From: Himantopus leucocephalus
Lineage: Eukaryota > Chordata > Aves > Charadriiformes > Recurvirostridae
Reading direction: 5' to 3'
Length of the DNA stretch: 64,000 nucleotides
Assembly (NCBI GenBank): GCA_003993805.1
Contig: RSEF01000003.1
Location: 39,208,737-39,272,736, forward strand
The notes below the pieces were generated by a model. That model made no database searches, was not told the DNA's origin, and saw nothing but the letters and a program-made list of their open reading frames with translations. Position numbers and translations under genes: made by a program. The stretch's first letter is position 1, and each line of letters begins with the position of its first letter. Shown here one piece after another: positions 40,153 through 52,645 of the stretch.

Positions 40153-43100
40153 CCTCCTTGCCTTAAATCTCACTTATGTCTGTGTGGCAGCTGTTGCTTC
40201 TTTTAAGGAAGCAAGTTTTTGAACTCAGGTTTCTGTTGCTTATCAGCACTGTATATTAAAGACATTTCCTTCACACCTCTGAAACCATTTACATATTGAA
40301 AAATGTGGATGTTTTGCAAAAGTGATTTTTTTAAAAAATACACTTTTTAATAAGATTAATTTTAAATTACTGAATAATTTTTCAAGAATTGCTAGATTTC
40401 CACATGCTTAAGGATTGCAAGTGGTGAAGCTAACAACAGCAACCATCGAATCTGAGGTGAAGTATATGTTTGAAGAGAGAGTTTGAGTTCTGAGGTGAAG
40501 TAAAAAAATTATGAACTTTGAGTGATACATTTGTCTAACATGGATTTGTTGACTACTTACATGGTTTCTTAGAAAGCTCTTCTTTGTGAAGCTCCTCAGC
40601 AGTATCAAAACTGCAAACACTGCATCACTAGAATAAACATATTTTGTGAAATGTCCTGAAGGCAGGATCCTTGTTACTAGATGTCAAAGGCAAAAAAGAA
40701 AAATCATTAAGGTTGCAGTACAGAGGCGAATACAGAGCCAGCCGTGAGGGCCATGTTCTAAACAAACCTTCATTAAGCATTCTTTGTTACTGTTGTTAGC
40801 CAGTGTATTATTAAATACAACATTAATTAAAGAGTTGCGTGTTATGAGGGTGCTTTTTGCATAAAGATCAGATTGCGTTTTCATGTGCTTCAAGAATGTA
40901 CTGCTGTCTTTTTTCATCTTTTGGATGTATTTTTGTAGTAGTTATAAAAGCAGACCCCAACAACCAAAAACTGATTCAAAATTTGTGGGTTTTTTGTGTG
41001 TGTATGCATGTATTTATTGTCTGTATATGTCTGTGAGATATATATTCTAGTGTCCCTTTTCTCAAGTAGCTTTAAAAACTTTGACTAGAATTAAAATGTT
41101 GTAGGAATTACTTGGCTTTCTTCACTGTGGTGGTTGAAATTGGAGACCTCGCCTTACTGTCTAATAAACAGATCCCAAAAGAACATGTTTTTCAACTTAG
41201 AAGGGTGTAAATTTAAGCAAAATAATAATTTAGCTTACATTAACTCGGCAGGAAGCAGGGTACAAACTGATTAATTCTCTGTGGCAGATCCACTGCTTTT
41301 TTAAGTACCACAGCTCCATTTCATTAAATTGTCAGGATATCTTGTGGTTTGGTTAGCCTGCCTGGACTGCTCCTTTCTCATGGAATTTCTTTTCACTTGA
41401 ATTAATGAATTTCAGATGTAAATTTCCTGTTGTTTGCTTGTGGTGATGTATTTGATAAACATACACTCCAAATATCTTTAAAGTAATTTAATGTTGCTTG
41501 TACTGTAAAATATACTTTGTTTTTCTTGGGTTTTTTTAATGCAGCGCTGGTGAGTTAGAAGACATGTGGAAGCGTTTTTCCTTTTCAAATACTCTGCTGT
41601 GTTTTAGTATTTTTTGTATGGAGGATTTCTCTTTCAAAGCAGTTCAGTAAGCACATGTCTGTTAAGAAGTATGGACTAAAATGTTTTTTCTATCTTTAAG
41701 CAGATTATGTAGAAGGAATGCAGTTATAAGAGAGCACCTAGAGTGCATCTTGAGAGCCATTAAACCACTTGAGCAGCTAAGTGAACTGTTCACTGATACC
41801 ATTGTTTACTTTAGTCTTCAAAAGTGTTCACCCGTTTGTTAATTAAAATTACAAAATAAATAAAGAGCAGATGATAAATATTCATGTATAGGCCTTGAAG
41901 AGGGGTTGGAATATTGGTCATTTCAAGACAAAACTAGGGTTTTTTTTGTGTGTGTTTTTACGGACATCTTGAAAAGTAGTCTGACTGCGATTCATGTTGG
42001 GAAACCATTTAGGAGGAACATTCTTCAAAGAAGTCTGTCTGTGAAAGAAATAGATGGATCCTTATGAAGCCATAGTGTTTTGCAATTGCTTTTAAATTAT
42101 GTGTCCTGTGTCTGGCTGTAGCAGGCCGAAGGCAGAGGTACAGCTGTGCTCATGGATAAACTGGTACTTATACATCATTCAATATTTATATCTTCTTGTG
42201 ATTAGCTTTTGTCCGAAGTCGCTAGTTCTCTTCAGAGGAGCTTGGAAGTGCTAGTCATACTCTTGTAATGGTTTTTCTCCAGGCAGAAATTCAGCTGCAT
42301 AACTCAATAGAAGATCAAAAATCTGTTTGGTTTTCTGATTAAGAGACTCTGAGTACCTAGTAGAAGCCAAAGGCAACCTAAAGTATTGTCCTAAGAGGAG
42401 GAGAGGGAGTAAGTCATCAGGGAAATGTGTGCTGGGTCTCTAAGGACACCTGCTAGAACGGTCTCCTTTTCTACGTGTTTAGTTCGGGAGAGTATGTATG
42501 TAAGTGAAGGCTTCTGTTCTTTCCCGAAGTGACTAATAAGTGTACTTACTCTGTCGGCTCTGATTCTTACAGCAGAGTGTGCTTATCTCCCTGTCCAGTT
42601 TATTCCTCCCAGGAAGGAGGACTCTCCTTGAAACCTGAACCGTTGGATGGCTGACCTGGTTTAGGCATGTTGGTATTCTCTCCTTGCTGTCCTTGAACTC
42701 TTCTTCTTCAGTAGTTTTAGATGCCTGCCTTCCAGTTAACACACTTTCTAGATAAGGCTAAGATCTTGACTGATTTTAAACTTAGTAACAGGCACTTTCT
42801 CTTGTAACAGTCACTTACTGTTACAACTAAATGAGATATAATTTATTAGATTTGTACAGAAGAGTTTCTTTATGGTCTGTTTAAGAAAGCTACTAGGATG
42901 TTAATGTTTTTTAAACTTACATGGGATGATCTGATACATAAGATTTTGGGCTTCAACTTCTGAGTCCATGCAGATTTCGGCAAATTTGTCACCAGACGTA
43001 TCTTAAACATTCTTAAAATATGAGTCATGCCTTTACTTAGGCCTATGATTATTTCATTTTCAAGCATTCAGCAAACTTAATTCAAGAAATCTCTTTACCT

Positions 43101-44962
43101 TTTCATGTAATGATGATACAGATTTTCACTGTTGTTGGTATTAAAGTTACACATTTGTTTTCTCATAGTGCACTTGTATTTCTTCTCCAGCTTACAATTA
43201 TATCATACCTGATTTTTTGTTTTGGTTTGTTTTTTCATTGTTTGCTTTTATATTAGCTGGGATTTCCCATGGAGAAATCAGTTCAGACTGGCAGTGTCAG
43301 TAGGGACGTTCCCAGCTGAACCAGCACCAGAGATCTGAGATAGAAAGCTCTGAGTCAATACAAATGTAACTAGCACTATATCTGCTCTATTAATTTTGTG
43401 GGCAAATTAAGTAACACTTTGACTTTTTCAATTTTCTTTCGACTTATATGAAAATGTCTAGATAACAAAATCAAGCAGGTACCCTGCTATCTAGAAGCAG
43501 GACTAAATAGGAAGAGTTTTGCTACTGAGGGCCAGGAAACGTAAGTCAGCACGAATAGTCTGGTGTTCATTTTTCTCACTCTTTCCCCTTCTCCATCTCC
43601 TACTCACTACCCCACTTCTCTGCTTAAATACGTGTTGAAAATCAGAAACGTTAATGTCTGCAGTTAGATTTTTAAGCCATGGGCTTCGTCAAAATCAAGT
43701 GATCAAGTTCAGCATTAACTTTTTTATTAACAATTCCCATGTTGAACTTCAGTGACAAGTAGTTTATTGCTCTGATGGAAAGGTAAAGATGTGATTAATG
43801 AATTTTTATATTAGCCTTTAATGGAGTAGTCTCCGTGTCGGGTGGACGTAAACTTCTTCTTGACCTTTGAATTGTCTAAATGCTACATAGCTACAGTTAA
43901 TAGGGTGCTGAGGTGGTAAATAGCGCTATAGGGCTGGGCTTAGCCCAGGACCAGTGCTGCCCCTGGACTGGTCAGTTCTGAGCATTTCGCAAACGGTGAG
44001 AAGTCCTAGGCAGGGTTGGGAATTCTGCATTGTTACATACACTTCTTTTCTTAAAATGTTCACTTGTATAATGATGAAACAGTGACTTATTTAAAGCTTA
44101 GTGAGTAGTTGTACATACGTTGTTTACTTTGCAGAGTTGTTAGAAATCAAAGATGGGGAAAGTTGAGCAGATCTAAACTCATCTGTACTTAACTGAGTAA
44201 TTGCACTTTAAAAATGAAATTGTTGCGGAGATTTTGGTGTGGCATTGTAAAGTATAATGCTATTAACGAGATTTTTCAGCCTTAAATAGCAAGTAAGTGG
44301 CATTAATTAAGCTATCGTGTCTTTGCTGACCTATTCCCTGTGTTTCTGGTCCTGAATACCTCATAGCTAGCAGAATCTTCTGCTCAGACTGGGGTAGGGG
44401 GAAGATGGAGGGAGTGGGTTTATTGGTGGACTTACCTCTTAAAAGGTAACTGGCTTCTACTTTTTCTTTTTTATTCCTTTTGCTTTCAGATATATTTGTT
44501 AACTATAATTTGTGTAGGTTCTCCCATTACCCCCAATCTTCTTGTATTTACTTAGTCTATGTTTTGAGGAAATTAATTGTTTTTGCTTTGGCTCAGCAGG
44601 ATAAATGTTCTACCTGGTGGTAGTTTAGATTTCATTTTGTTATTAAAAGTCAAGCTGCAGTGCTTATTTTTGCCTGCAGCAAATTTTGAAATGTTTATAA
44701 GTGTGAAGATGTAGGATATTGAAGAGTATATTGTGATAAAATTTAGAATTGTAGAATATTAGTATACAGTGCTTGTGGCTTCTTATTCCAGAGGTGTCAT
44801 TGTATAGTCCAGGCTTACCACTGCAATTCCATTTTCTCTTTTTTTTGGAGGGAGTTAAGGCTTCCTCTGTAAATTGAAAACATCTGAAAAGATTTTGGGA
44901 TCATTAATGTTAGACACTGATAATATGTTATGGGTTTTAATATCAAAGGTTTTTTTCTACAG

Positions 44963-44995
44963 TACTAATGAACATTTTTTTTTTTCCTCCTTTAG
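44963..44995 (+). other. AKT3: Exon 2 splice acceptor with branch point and pyrimidine tract
   Basis: A near-consensus branch site, tactaat, lies at 44963-44969 with its likely branch A at 44968, 27 bases before the last G of the intron. An almost pure pyrimidine run and tttag at 44991-44995 follow. This is a strong acceptor. Confidence 0.85.
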
Positions 44996-45121
44996 GAGAA
45001 TATATAAAAAACTGGCGGCCAAGATATTTCCTGCTAAAGACAGATGGGTCTTTCATAGGCTATAAGGAAAAGCCCCAGGATGTGGATCTGCCATATCCAC
45101 TCAACAACTTTTCAGTGGCAA
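44996..45121 (+). CDS. AKT3: AKT3 coding exon 2 (PH domain, N-terminal half)
   Basis: This 126-bp exon encodes residues 16-58 of AKT3 (RAC-gamma), a serine/threonine kinase recruited to the plasma membrane by PI(3,4,5)P3 downstream of PI3K. The frame opens with GA, the last two bases of a Gly codon split with the missing exon 1, followed by [14 protein letters not shown], the early strands of a PH domain. Glu17, Arg23 and Arg25 of the phosphoinositide pocket are present. The stretch [14 protein letters not shown] marks AKT3; AKT1 has a different REAPLNN segment here. The acceptor is tttag at 44991-44995 and the donor is gtacgt from 45122. The exon ends after the first base of the Lys58 codon, which exon 3 completes. 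An open frame runs through both splice sites, so the ends rest on splice signals and phase. As remembered, the protein matches human AKT3 throughout. Confidence 0.97.
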
Positions 45122-46729
45122 GTACGTATTTCCAGTATTTATTCTTCTCTCAGCATATTGACAAAATATCTGCTACATATTGCTTCACTTGTAGTTCAGA
45201 ATTTATTGGTAACACTCGAAGTTTGATGCCATGTGTCAGACAAGTGCACTACTAATCTTATGTCCAACTCTGCAAGATATCTTTACAAAAGCATTGAAGA
45301 TTTGACCATGGGTTGGTTTTTGAATATTTTGGAAGTCTAAGTTTTTTTGTGTGTTGTGTCTGAAGTGTCTGTAACAATAACAGTTGACGAATAGTCATTG
45401 TAAAAAGAAAATTCCTGGAAAGCTTACCTTTATTCGGATCACTGGCCTCTTTTCTCTTTTTCAGTAGCATCTCTGAATTCACTTGAAAACTCAAATTAAT
45501 TAGAAAATTATCTAGACTGTCAAATGACACAAAATCGTGCTAAATTATTTTTCTCTTGGATAATCAGGTAATCAGCTCTCCAGCCTGGTTAATCAGTAAT
45601 TTCAAGCAATCAGACAATTTGCATATATTAGCAAAGCTACAAACTGTGTATCTGTTGAATAAAGTGAAGACATTTTCATTTCTTGTTTTCAAAAAATGTT
45701 TCTAAAAGACAAATCTGTAGGTTTTTTTGATCTGGCAAAGTGAGATTGGTAGAAGAGCGTTCCTGAACAGAAATGAAAGTATTTGAGGAGCAAAACTAAG
45801 GGGGCAAAAAATATCCCTGGGTAGTAAGTTGTGGATATCATAGCTAGAAAATTTCAAAGGAACACTAGAAAATGTACCCAGTTTCTTTCAAAATTGTGTT
45901 AGCGTACTGCAATACAATAAAAGGCAGTGTTTAGTTTTATAGAGGAGTATTGGACCCAGAAGAGCGTGTGTACTTAGCGAAAGTGTTCCCTTCATCTGCA
46001 TTGCTGAAGATGGAAGAAATGCTTCTGAGCCTGAATTCACCTATTTTCTTGACAAAATTGTTCTTGAGATCAATTCAGCCCTTGCATACAAAGTAATTCG
46101 GGTATTTTATTTGGTAAGAAAATAATCTCGTGCTCCAAGCCCTTGTCTTGTCCCACAGCTAGAGGAAGAAAACTTTGCCTGTTCTGATTGTGACAGAAGT
46201 CTTACAAATGATATTGAGTGTGCAAGCTTTTTAATAATATTAGAGGCTCATTTCACCTTGTTGCTATTCAGCATAAAGAACTGTGATGTCTTTCAGTTGT
46301 TCATATGAGTAGGAATTGACCAGATCATAGGCCGTCATTCCTTAGTTACTGCTCTGAGTATCCTAACCTACACAGATATAGCAGTTAGTAGTTTCCTACA
46401 TACTTTCCCCCAAATTGCAGTGGCAAGAACATTTGTAGAACTACAGTAGGGTTTTTTGTCCTGCTTTACCATATTCTTCATTGCATACCTAGTTTTCCTT
46501 TGCTGCAGCAACTAGAAGGATGATCCAAACAGTAGTTCTGCTAAGTAAAGAAATACATAATTAGCAATTAATTCCAGGGTGTTAATACTGGTGCATTTTT
46601 TTTGTTTCGATACCCAGAGGTCATCTTATGTAATTCTGATATTAGAGTGCTGCCCCTGAACTTTGCCTCACTGGAAACTGGAAGATTTCATTGTTTTCCA
46701 AAATGACACTATCACCACGACTACCCGCC

Positions 46730-46731
46730 NC

Positions 46732-46770
<39 letters not shown>

Positions 46771-46780
46771 AAAAAAAAAA
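46730..46780. repeat. Poly-C(30) followed directly by poly-A(20)
   Basis: N at 46730 is followed by 30 C (46731-46760) and 20 A (46761-46780). The round lengths and the N suggest the tract was filled rather than read accurately. Confidence 0.95.
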
Positions 46781-47242
46781 TCCTTTCTGCAACTGGCAAG
46801 CCCCATAGGTCTGATTCTTAGGCAATGTAAGCTAAAGGAACAGGTATACAATATTAATTGAAGAAATACAGCAAAATGAGTTTTTCAGTTTTCTGGCAGG
46901 AAAAGGAGTCATTTAATCAGAAATGATTGCTCATCAGTGCAAGCACAGGGAGATTTTTCACTCATAAAAAGAATCCCTTAAAATTAAGTGAAGTACCTAT
47001 GTGGAATTCACGGGATGAAAAACAAAATGTCTTCTAGATTCAGAATGTTTGCATAAGATTCCAGTTTTTAACTTGGTTTTAATTAAAGGGATAATGTTTG
47101 ATCTTGAGGAAGAAGTACAAAATTACACAACACACGGAAAAGCTGAAAATATAAAGCATTATGGTATTACACTCTAAATTGCGAAGGACTAAGTTTTTCG
47201 TCAGCTGTTTTATCTGTGTGAAGATGAGATTGTCAGTAGGGC

Positions 47243-47258
47243 AAACAAACAAACAAAC
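47243..47258. repeat. (AAAC)4 microsatellite
   Basis: Four AAAC units in a row. Confidence 0.9.
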
Positions 47259-47959
47259 GAAACCACTATATGAATGAATCAAATCTCCTTGGCAGTACCT
47301 GGTAAATGTCACGAACTGGTCTCACGGCCTCTGATCCAAGAGTTCCTGGGCTGCTGCAGTAGGTTTGTGGCCACAAGCAGTGCAACATATTTTTCCTGTA
47401 ATAGTGAAGTACGTTTTTCATAAATTACTAGCCAGGCAGATGGAGTGTGAGATCACTGTTAATACCATCTTGATTAGGTTGGCAGGGACTTAAAGATATG
47501 TCTTTACAGTCCTATCTTCATGTAATCTTTGTAGCTATCTGTAAAGTGAGAGTGTGGTCTCAGTCTACTTTTTGCTCTCCAAATGATAGACATCTTTGGC
47601 TCTTGCTTACAGCTTGTTATTTAAGCAGAAAAGGCCAAGGCTGTGGTATTATTTTCGAAGTGCTGTTGGAGTTGAACATTGGAAAGTTTGCACAGCTCTG
47701 CTTTGTATGATACTTGTTCTGTAGTTTAAAACTTCTATATCCAGCTCTGTCAAAACGGTTACTTCCATCATATAGATATTTTTCCACCAGTGTCTGCTGC
47801 CTTCCACTCCTGCGACACCAGGCTTACTTTTGCAAAAGGCTCTTTCCCAGGTATCGTAGCATTTTCCCTAGAGTGTCTCCCTGATCTTTTCCAAGATAAC
47901 TTTAAAGTCCCGGACTTGAGCATTACTCTCTCCCTGGTCCTGTGTCGTCCTTGTACTCC

Positions 47960-48520
47960 ATCGGGAATGACAGGGAGGCGGAGGAAATGAAGTTATTTTA
48001 CATACTGCTAACCGTGCCTCCAGTGCTAAATATGTCTTTGTTGATAAAGCCTTTCTCGTCAGGTGGTGTTTTGTGACAGGACGGAGTGTGCAGAGGCCAT
48101 CCCTTTTCCTTGGGGTGATCTGGGAGCAAAAGTGGGGGGAAGGCATTGGGAAGTGGACGTATAAACAGGTACAAGCTTTACATAGAGAGAGAGAGCCTGA
48201 GGCAGCACACACATGCTTCAGCCCATTGCCGGACACCCAAAATGCAGGGGAACCGTGTGGGGCTGAGATGGGGGCAGGCTGATCTCTCTTCCTGGAGCTT
48301 AAATATGTCCCTGAAGATGAGATGGAGTTGACTGAAGAGGATGACGGAGAGGGGCTGGACAGAGCTGAGCCCTGGCAGGGGATACGGGACTGGCCCCTCG
48401 GTGTCCCGGGCAGGGGCTTTGCCTCCCTGTGGCTGCTTCTCTCCTGCCTTCGGGCACACGGAAAGTCAACGATGAGCGCCCCGCACCGCATCTGTGGAGC
48501 TGCCACGTGATTGCAGGGGT
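47960..48520. other. GC-rich block in intron 2
   Basis: This is a GC-richer stretch with many CpG sites, notably 48340-48510. It contains the longest open frame of the window, 212 codons on the minus strand (47868-48506). The translation is Ser/Pro-rich, has no recognisable domain and no splice context, so I treat it as a by-product of base composition. Confidence 0.4.
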
Positions 48521-50954
48521 GAACATATCAGCCAGATCTGGTGACACTGGACAGTGTGTAGGAATCACTCTGGTTTCTCTTCTGTGGAGCCAGCTTATTT
48601 TATACCAAACAGAGTCATTTTTTTAACGTGGGAGTTCAGAGAGCTGTGTATTTGAAGTATGCTTTTAGTTCCTTGATGCTCATCCCCTGACTCTTAGACT
48701 CACAAAAATTGTCCTGTGGTATCTAACCATACACTGAAAGATAAATGAAGGTGATGTGATTACGCTAGTGGGAAATTCATTGTGGAGACTTAAAAATGGT
48801 TGATACTGGTTTTCAGAGGTAAATTCAAAAGTGTGAGCTTACCTGAATTGGCTGGTTCAAAATCAGTTTAGCTTTTATCAGGTAGAGACAAGCAGTTGCA
48901 AGTAATCAAGCTATTGTAGCTTGAAGACATGCTCTTGATTGACTGAGTGGGTGTGCATTCCTATCCTACTTCAACTGCAAAATAAAATATGTTAATGTAA
49001 ATTGCTTTTGCTTAGGCATTTATGCAGTCAGAACCAGTTTAAAAATAATTTGGATTCGATTGGTATAACTTCTCTGTACAGGCAGAGGCCTGAAAAAAAT
49101 GTCCTGGCTTTTAAAACTCCATTATGTTTCTTTGGAACAAAACTAGTACTCTGGGTGACAGGGTGTATACCCTCAGTGGCCCCCCCCAAAAAAGAACATG
49201 GCCTCACAATGCTGTTTTTAAATGGTACACTGTTCCCTAAGTAGAATCAACACTTTGTGTAAACCACCTTCGTCTTCGATGGTCATCATTATTTAGAGAA
49301 AGCAGAGTGGGGAAGAAGAGGCAGTTGCTTCAAGTCTACTTAAAGAGCATTTGTGGCTTTACTGATAAAAAAAATACTTCCCACATATGCAATGAGTATG
49401 TAGGTAATCACATAGCACATTTGGGATGAGATGTCTCTAAGAATTGGCCCTTTGCCTTTATTTTGATCTTTACATAGGGAATAATTGGGAAGAGCTGTAT
49501 TCCTTCACAGTAGCCTTTGAGCTTTGGCCAAAAATGATGTCACCTGGAATTTCTATCATATCTTGAAAGATAGTCTTTCTAAGCACTCTGTGGTACAGCT
49601 ACACTTTTTTTCTTGTCTTTGAAAAGAAAAAGCGCATTTTAGTTATTGTCAGAAGGTAACATTTTATAATGTGTTTTCTTTTATTTTTTTTTTTCTCTGC
49701 AGAAATGATTATCGATGAACCTTGGCTATTCTAAATGGAGAAGCTGTGCTACTTTTCCCTAGTCTTAATCTTTCAGTGGGCCAGAGACAAGGTTTTATTA
49801 TTTTGGGGATTTTAAAATCTTCAAAACATGGAAACTGAAAGGTTTCAGGGGAATGATGTTAGGGCTATAAAGAATTCTGAAGAGACTCTCTAATGAAATG
49901 GGTAGGAAAATATATATGTGTGTTTTAAGTGAGATTAAATTATGCATCAAAATACTTCGGCATTAGACGTGACCTGGCGTGCAACTCCACAATTAACTTT
50001 TCAATGAGATTTAAGTTTAAAGTCACAGGTTTTTTTTAATTATCACAACACTGGATGACATGAACCCAGAGATAAGCGTGTAACCGTAGATACTTATGAT
50101 TACAGTATTCATTTCATTCCAAATAATAATGGTGCAATTGAATAAATAATGTTCATTCAACACTGAAAATGAGAAAAAGACACTGTATGTGTAATGTACT
50201 GCATATGCAAATATATCTGCAGAAATTCGAACTCAAATTTAATGTGTGTAGCCAATATTACAGTCTGTGTTGGATGGGGAAATGTTTAGCTTTCTGGAAA
50301 AGTGGACTAGTAACTTTCTTTGGGAGGCTTTCATATTGCTTTATCAATGGTTTCTAGGTGGTCTAGTCGGTATTGTGTCATTTGACTTAAAAGTTTAGAT
50401 TCAGTTGTTGTCTTGGGTCAGAAATTAAAATGAGTTCCTTGGTCTCATCCTTCCATTTTAATGGACAGTGCTTTCTCAGACACCAGTGTAGCATACTGTA
50501 ATTTCCAATAATCTCTAAATAGAGAGGGCCTGGTATGAGCACGGCAGGTGAAAGTTGACATTTATAGCTGGGTCTGGGAGTTTTTATGCTGGTGTGATAC
50601 ATCCAGTTGCATAAATAAAATTGGGGCTTGCATGAAAGACAGAGAAGGATGTATAATTTTACTGTCTTCTGTGAAAAAAACCTGAACTCCAGGCAAAACC
50701 CAACAATAGCATGCAGAAATCTATTTTCATTCTTCCTCTTTGCATGAAGGGGCAACTAGCAAACTAATTGCAAAGACAGAAAGACGTGGATGCTACTTTA
50801 GTACTTTCTTGAAGTGTTGGAAATAAAGGACTTTTCAGCATGGTGAAGTGCATCAGGGATGATCTTTTTCACCTTAAAGGAATATAATTAAGTTTTTTGT
50901 GCTTATTATGTAGTCATATATGTTGTTGTATCATCAAAGCAGATACAAGTACTT

Positions 50955-51560
50955 GTCATGAGCCAAGCCCCACAGAAGTGGGATTTCTACCCATACAGAA
51001 CAAAAAGTCAGTCCCTGCTCCAAAATGCTAAAATTCCAAATATAAAACAAGGGACAGCAGATGGATGCAAACAGATGGGGGGAGTATGAGAAAACAATGA
51101 GACAGTATTAGCCTGTAGTACAGGCAGTGGTCTCAGCGCATCAACAACTAATCCATTGTCAAGGTTAGATTTTTACTCTCTTCTCCATTCTTTTCTCTCT
51201 TCCTCCTTCTTTGCCTCCTGTTTTTTAAGACATGGTGAAGGAGAGTTTTAAGGAGGTTTTAAAAGAGAACCAGTATGGCAAACAGAGAAATTAGAAATGC
51301 TTTTGAGAAATAGTGCTGAAATTGGAACAGTAGAAGGATGGGTGGCATTTTGATACTGAATAAAGAGTGATACCAAGGACGAGGGTAGGCTGTAGGGACA
51401 GACCGTGTTGAAAAGCTACCTATATTTGATGTGATAGAACTGGCTGAGAAATGAGGAATGCAAAGAGAAGATCAAAGGGACAGTGGAGAAAAATTATCTG
51501 TTCAACAGTTTTGTGGATGAGATTTTTAGGAGAAAACTGCATTCGTTGGGCCCAAAGAAG
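50955..51560 (-). repeat. L2-clade LINE remnant, 3' end
   Basis: The left part (cagaacaaaaagtcagtccc, then gacagcagatggatg and ggcagtggtctcagcgca) matches the antisense 3' region of an L2-clade LINE common in reptiles, as I remember it. On the minus strand, the stretch around 51420-51510 translates as HCPFDLLFAFLISQPVLSH, close to the L2 C-terminal HxxHVxPL..LHWLP block. A piece at about 51230-51260 corresponds to the final LLKTLL segment. The copy is diverged, and the right end is uncertain and may reach about 51.7 kb. Confidence 0.68.
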
Positions 51561-52087
51561 GGATATTAAATTGTTCACACAAATCTCTATGTGACCAAAC
51601 TTATTGTTAGGGTCATACACCCCAAAGATAAAATGTGGTGAGAAAGGACAGAGCCTTTTGGAAAGCCTCAGAAAAGTAGGTTTCCCGTAGGGAGTAGGTA
51701 AACAAGTGGGAGAATCGAGAGAGGACCAACCTAAGGGGGTGTGGGGGGGTATGTGCATACACCTATATTTGTACATATATGTAAAAGCCATGGCTTTTCA
51801 TATGTATATGAGCAAAAGCACATGTACCTGTCTCAGTGTTACGAAAATGGTGTATTAGTTCTGCTACTTGTCTAACAAAAAAGGTCATCACAGAAAGGTG
51901 TGGATTTGGAGTGCAGAGTAGCAGTAATGAAAACAGGTATTTGTAAGTAGTGTGTTCAGTAAATTTTGACATGAGAAAGAAAAAACGGGAGTAGAAATTG
52001 AATAGGCAAAGGTTGGGACAAAAGTATTTATCTTGTGAAAGAAAGACCAAGAAAAAAATAAGCAATCAAGGTTAAATTGTAATGCAA

Positions 52088-52131
52088 GTAGATAGATACA
52101 TAAATAGATATAGATAGCTGTATATAGATAG
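52088..52131. repeat. Imperfect (TAGA)n microsatellite
   Basis: Degenerate TAGA and TATAGA units repeat over about 44 bases. Confidence 0.8.
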
Positions 52132-52539
52132 CACTGTGTATATTTAAAAGTGCATATATTCTAAACAATGCAAGCAGTGGTTTGGTGCTATTTCTTTTAT
52201 ATCATACGATAATCACAGGAGGTCATCTTTTGTGCTAAAACTCAGTCTATATTAGAAATAATTTCTCAAATATGCAACCTTCTGTTCATTTTTTAGTGCA
52301 GTTTTTTATGGCTGCTTGTATGTTTAGTATTCTTGTCTAGCCATATCAACAAATTCTGCTGAAGTTGAAAGCTTCCATATATGAAATAATAAAATGCTAT
52401 TAGTGTTCTTTCTATTTTTTATGCTGAATGAATGTATTGAGGAAAAGAACACTGGTGATTATATGGTTAAAGTTATAGAATTCAAACTTTAAACTTTTTA
52501 ATAAAATCTGAACAGATGATCTGTGCTTTTTTTTTTTTT

Positions 52540-52645
52540 TTGGAACTGGCAGGTTTCAGGCCCTCTAATTGGCTTCCCAGCTTTGCAGAGTAATTACAGC
52601 TTCAAGCAAACTTTGTCATCTGTGGTTCAGAATGGTGTAAAGTAA
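52540..52645. promoter_or_regulatory. Candidate conserved non-coding element in intron 2
   Basis: After a T run, about 100 bp of balanced-composition sequence holds ctaattgg and gtaattac, two homeodomain-like TAATT cores 30-40 bases apart. It is a weak candidate based on motif content only. Confidence 0.2.

Larger units (their letters stand above)
1..44995 (+). other. AKT3: AKT3 intron 1 (3' part)
   Basis: This is non-coding sequence upstream of exon 2. I looked for the first coding exon, which should encode the start of the PH domain and end one base into the Gly16 codon, and did not find it, so at least 45 kb separates it from exon 2. Open frames here are short, uncharacteristic and often run into repeats or homopolymers. 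Stretches not listed separately (about 1-700, 1000-7100, 7600-11390, 12000-16400, 20100-22470, 27420-33100, 34100-44960) are AT-rich with scattered homopolymers, and I see no recognisable gene, RNA gene or repeat family in them. Confidence 0.85.

Noticed and set aside
1..44960. Search for AKT3 exon 1 (start codon to Gly16)
   Set aside because: No segment encoding the expected start followed by a GT donor was seen on the + strand. It presumably lies upstream of the window.
44874..45065. Alternative frame across exon 2 starting upstream
   Set aside because: It is in another frame from the AKT3 reading and includes intron sequence. The AKT3 frame with phase-matched splice sites explains the locus.
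47868..48506. 212-codon open frame on the minus strand, the longest in the window
   Set aside because: It lies in a GC-rich block where stops are rare. It has no recognisable domain and is Ser/Pro/Arg-rich, and other frames are also open over the same place.
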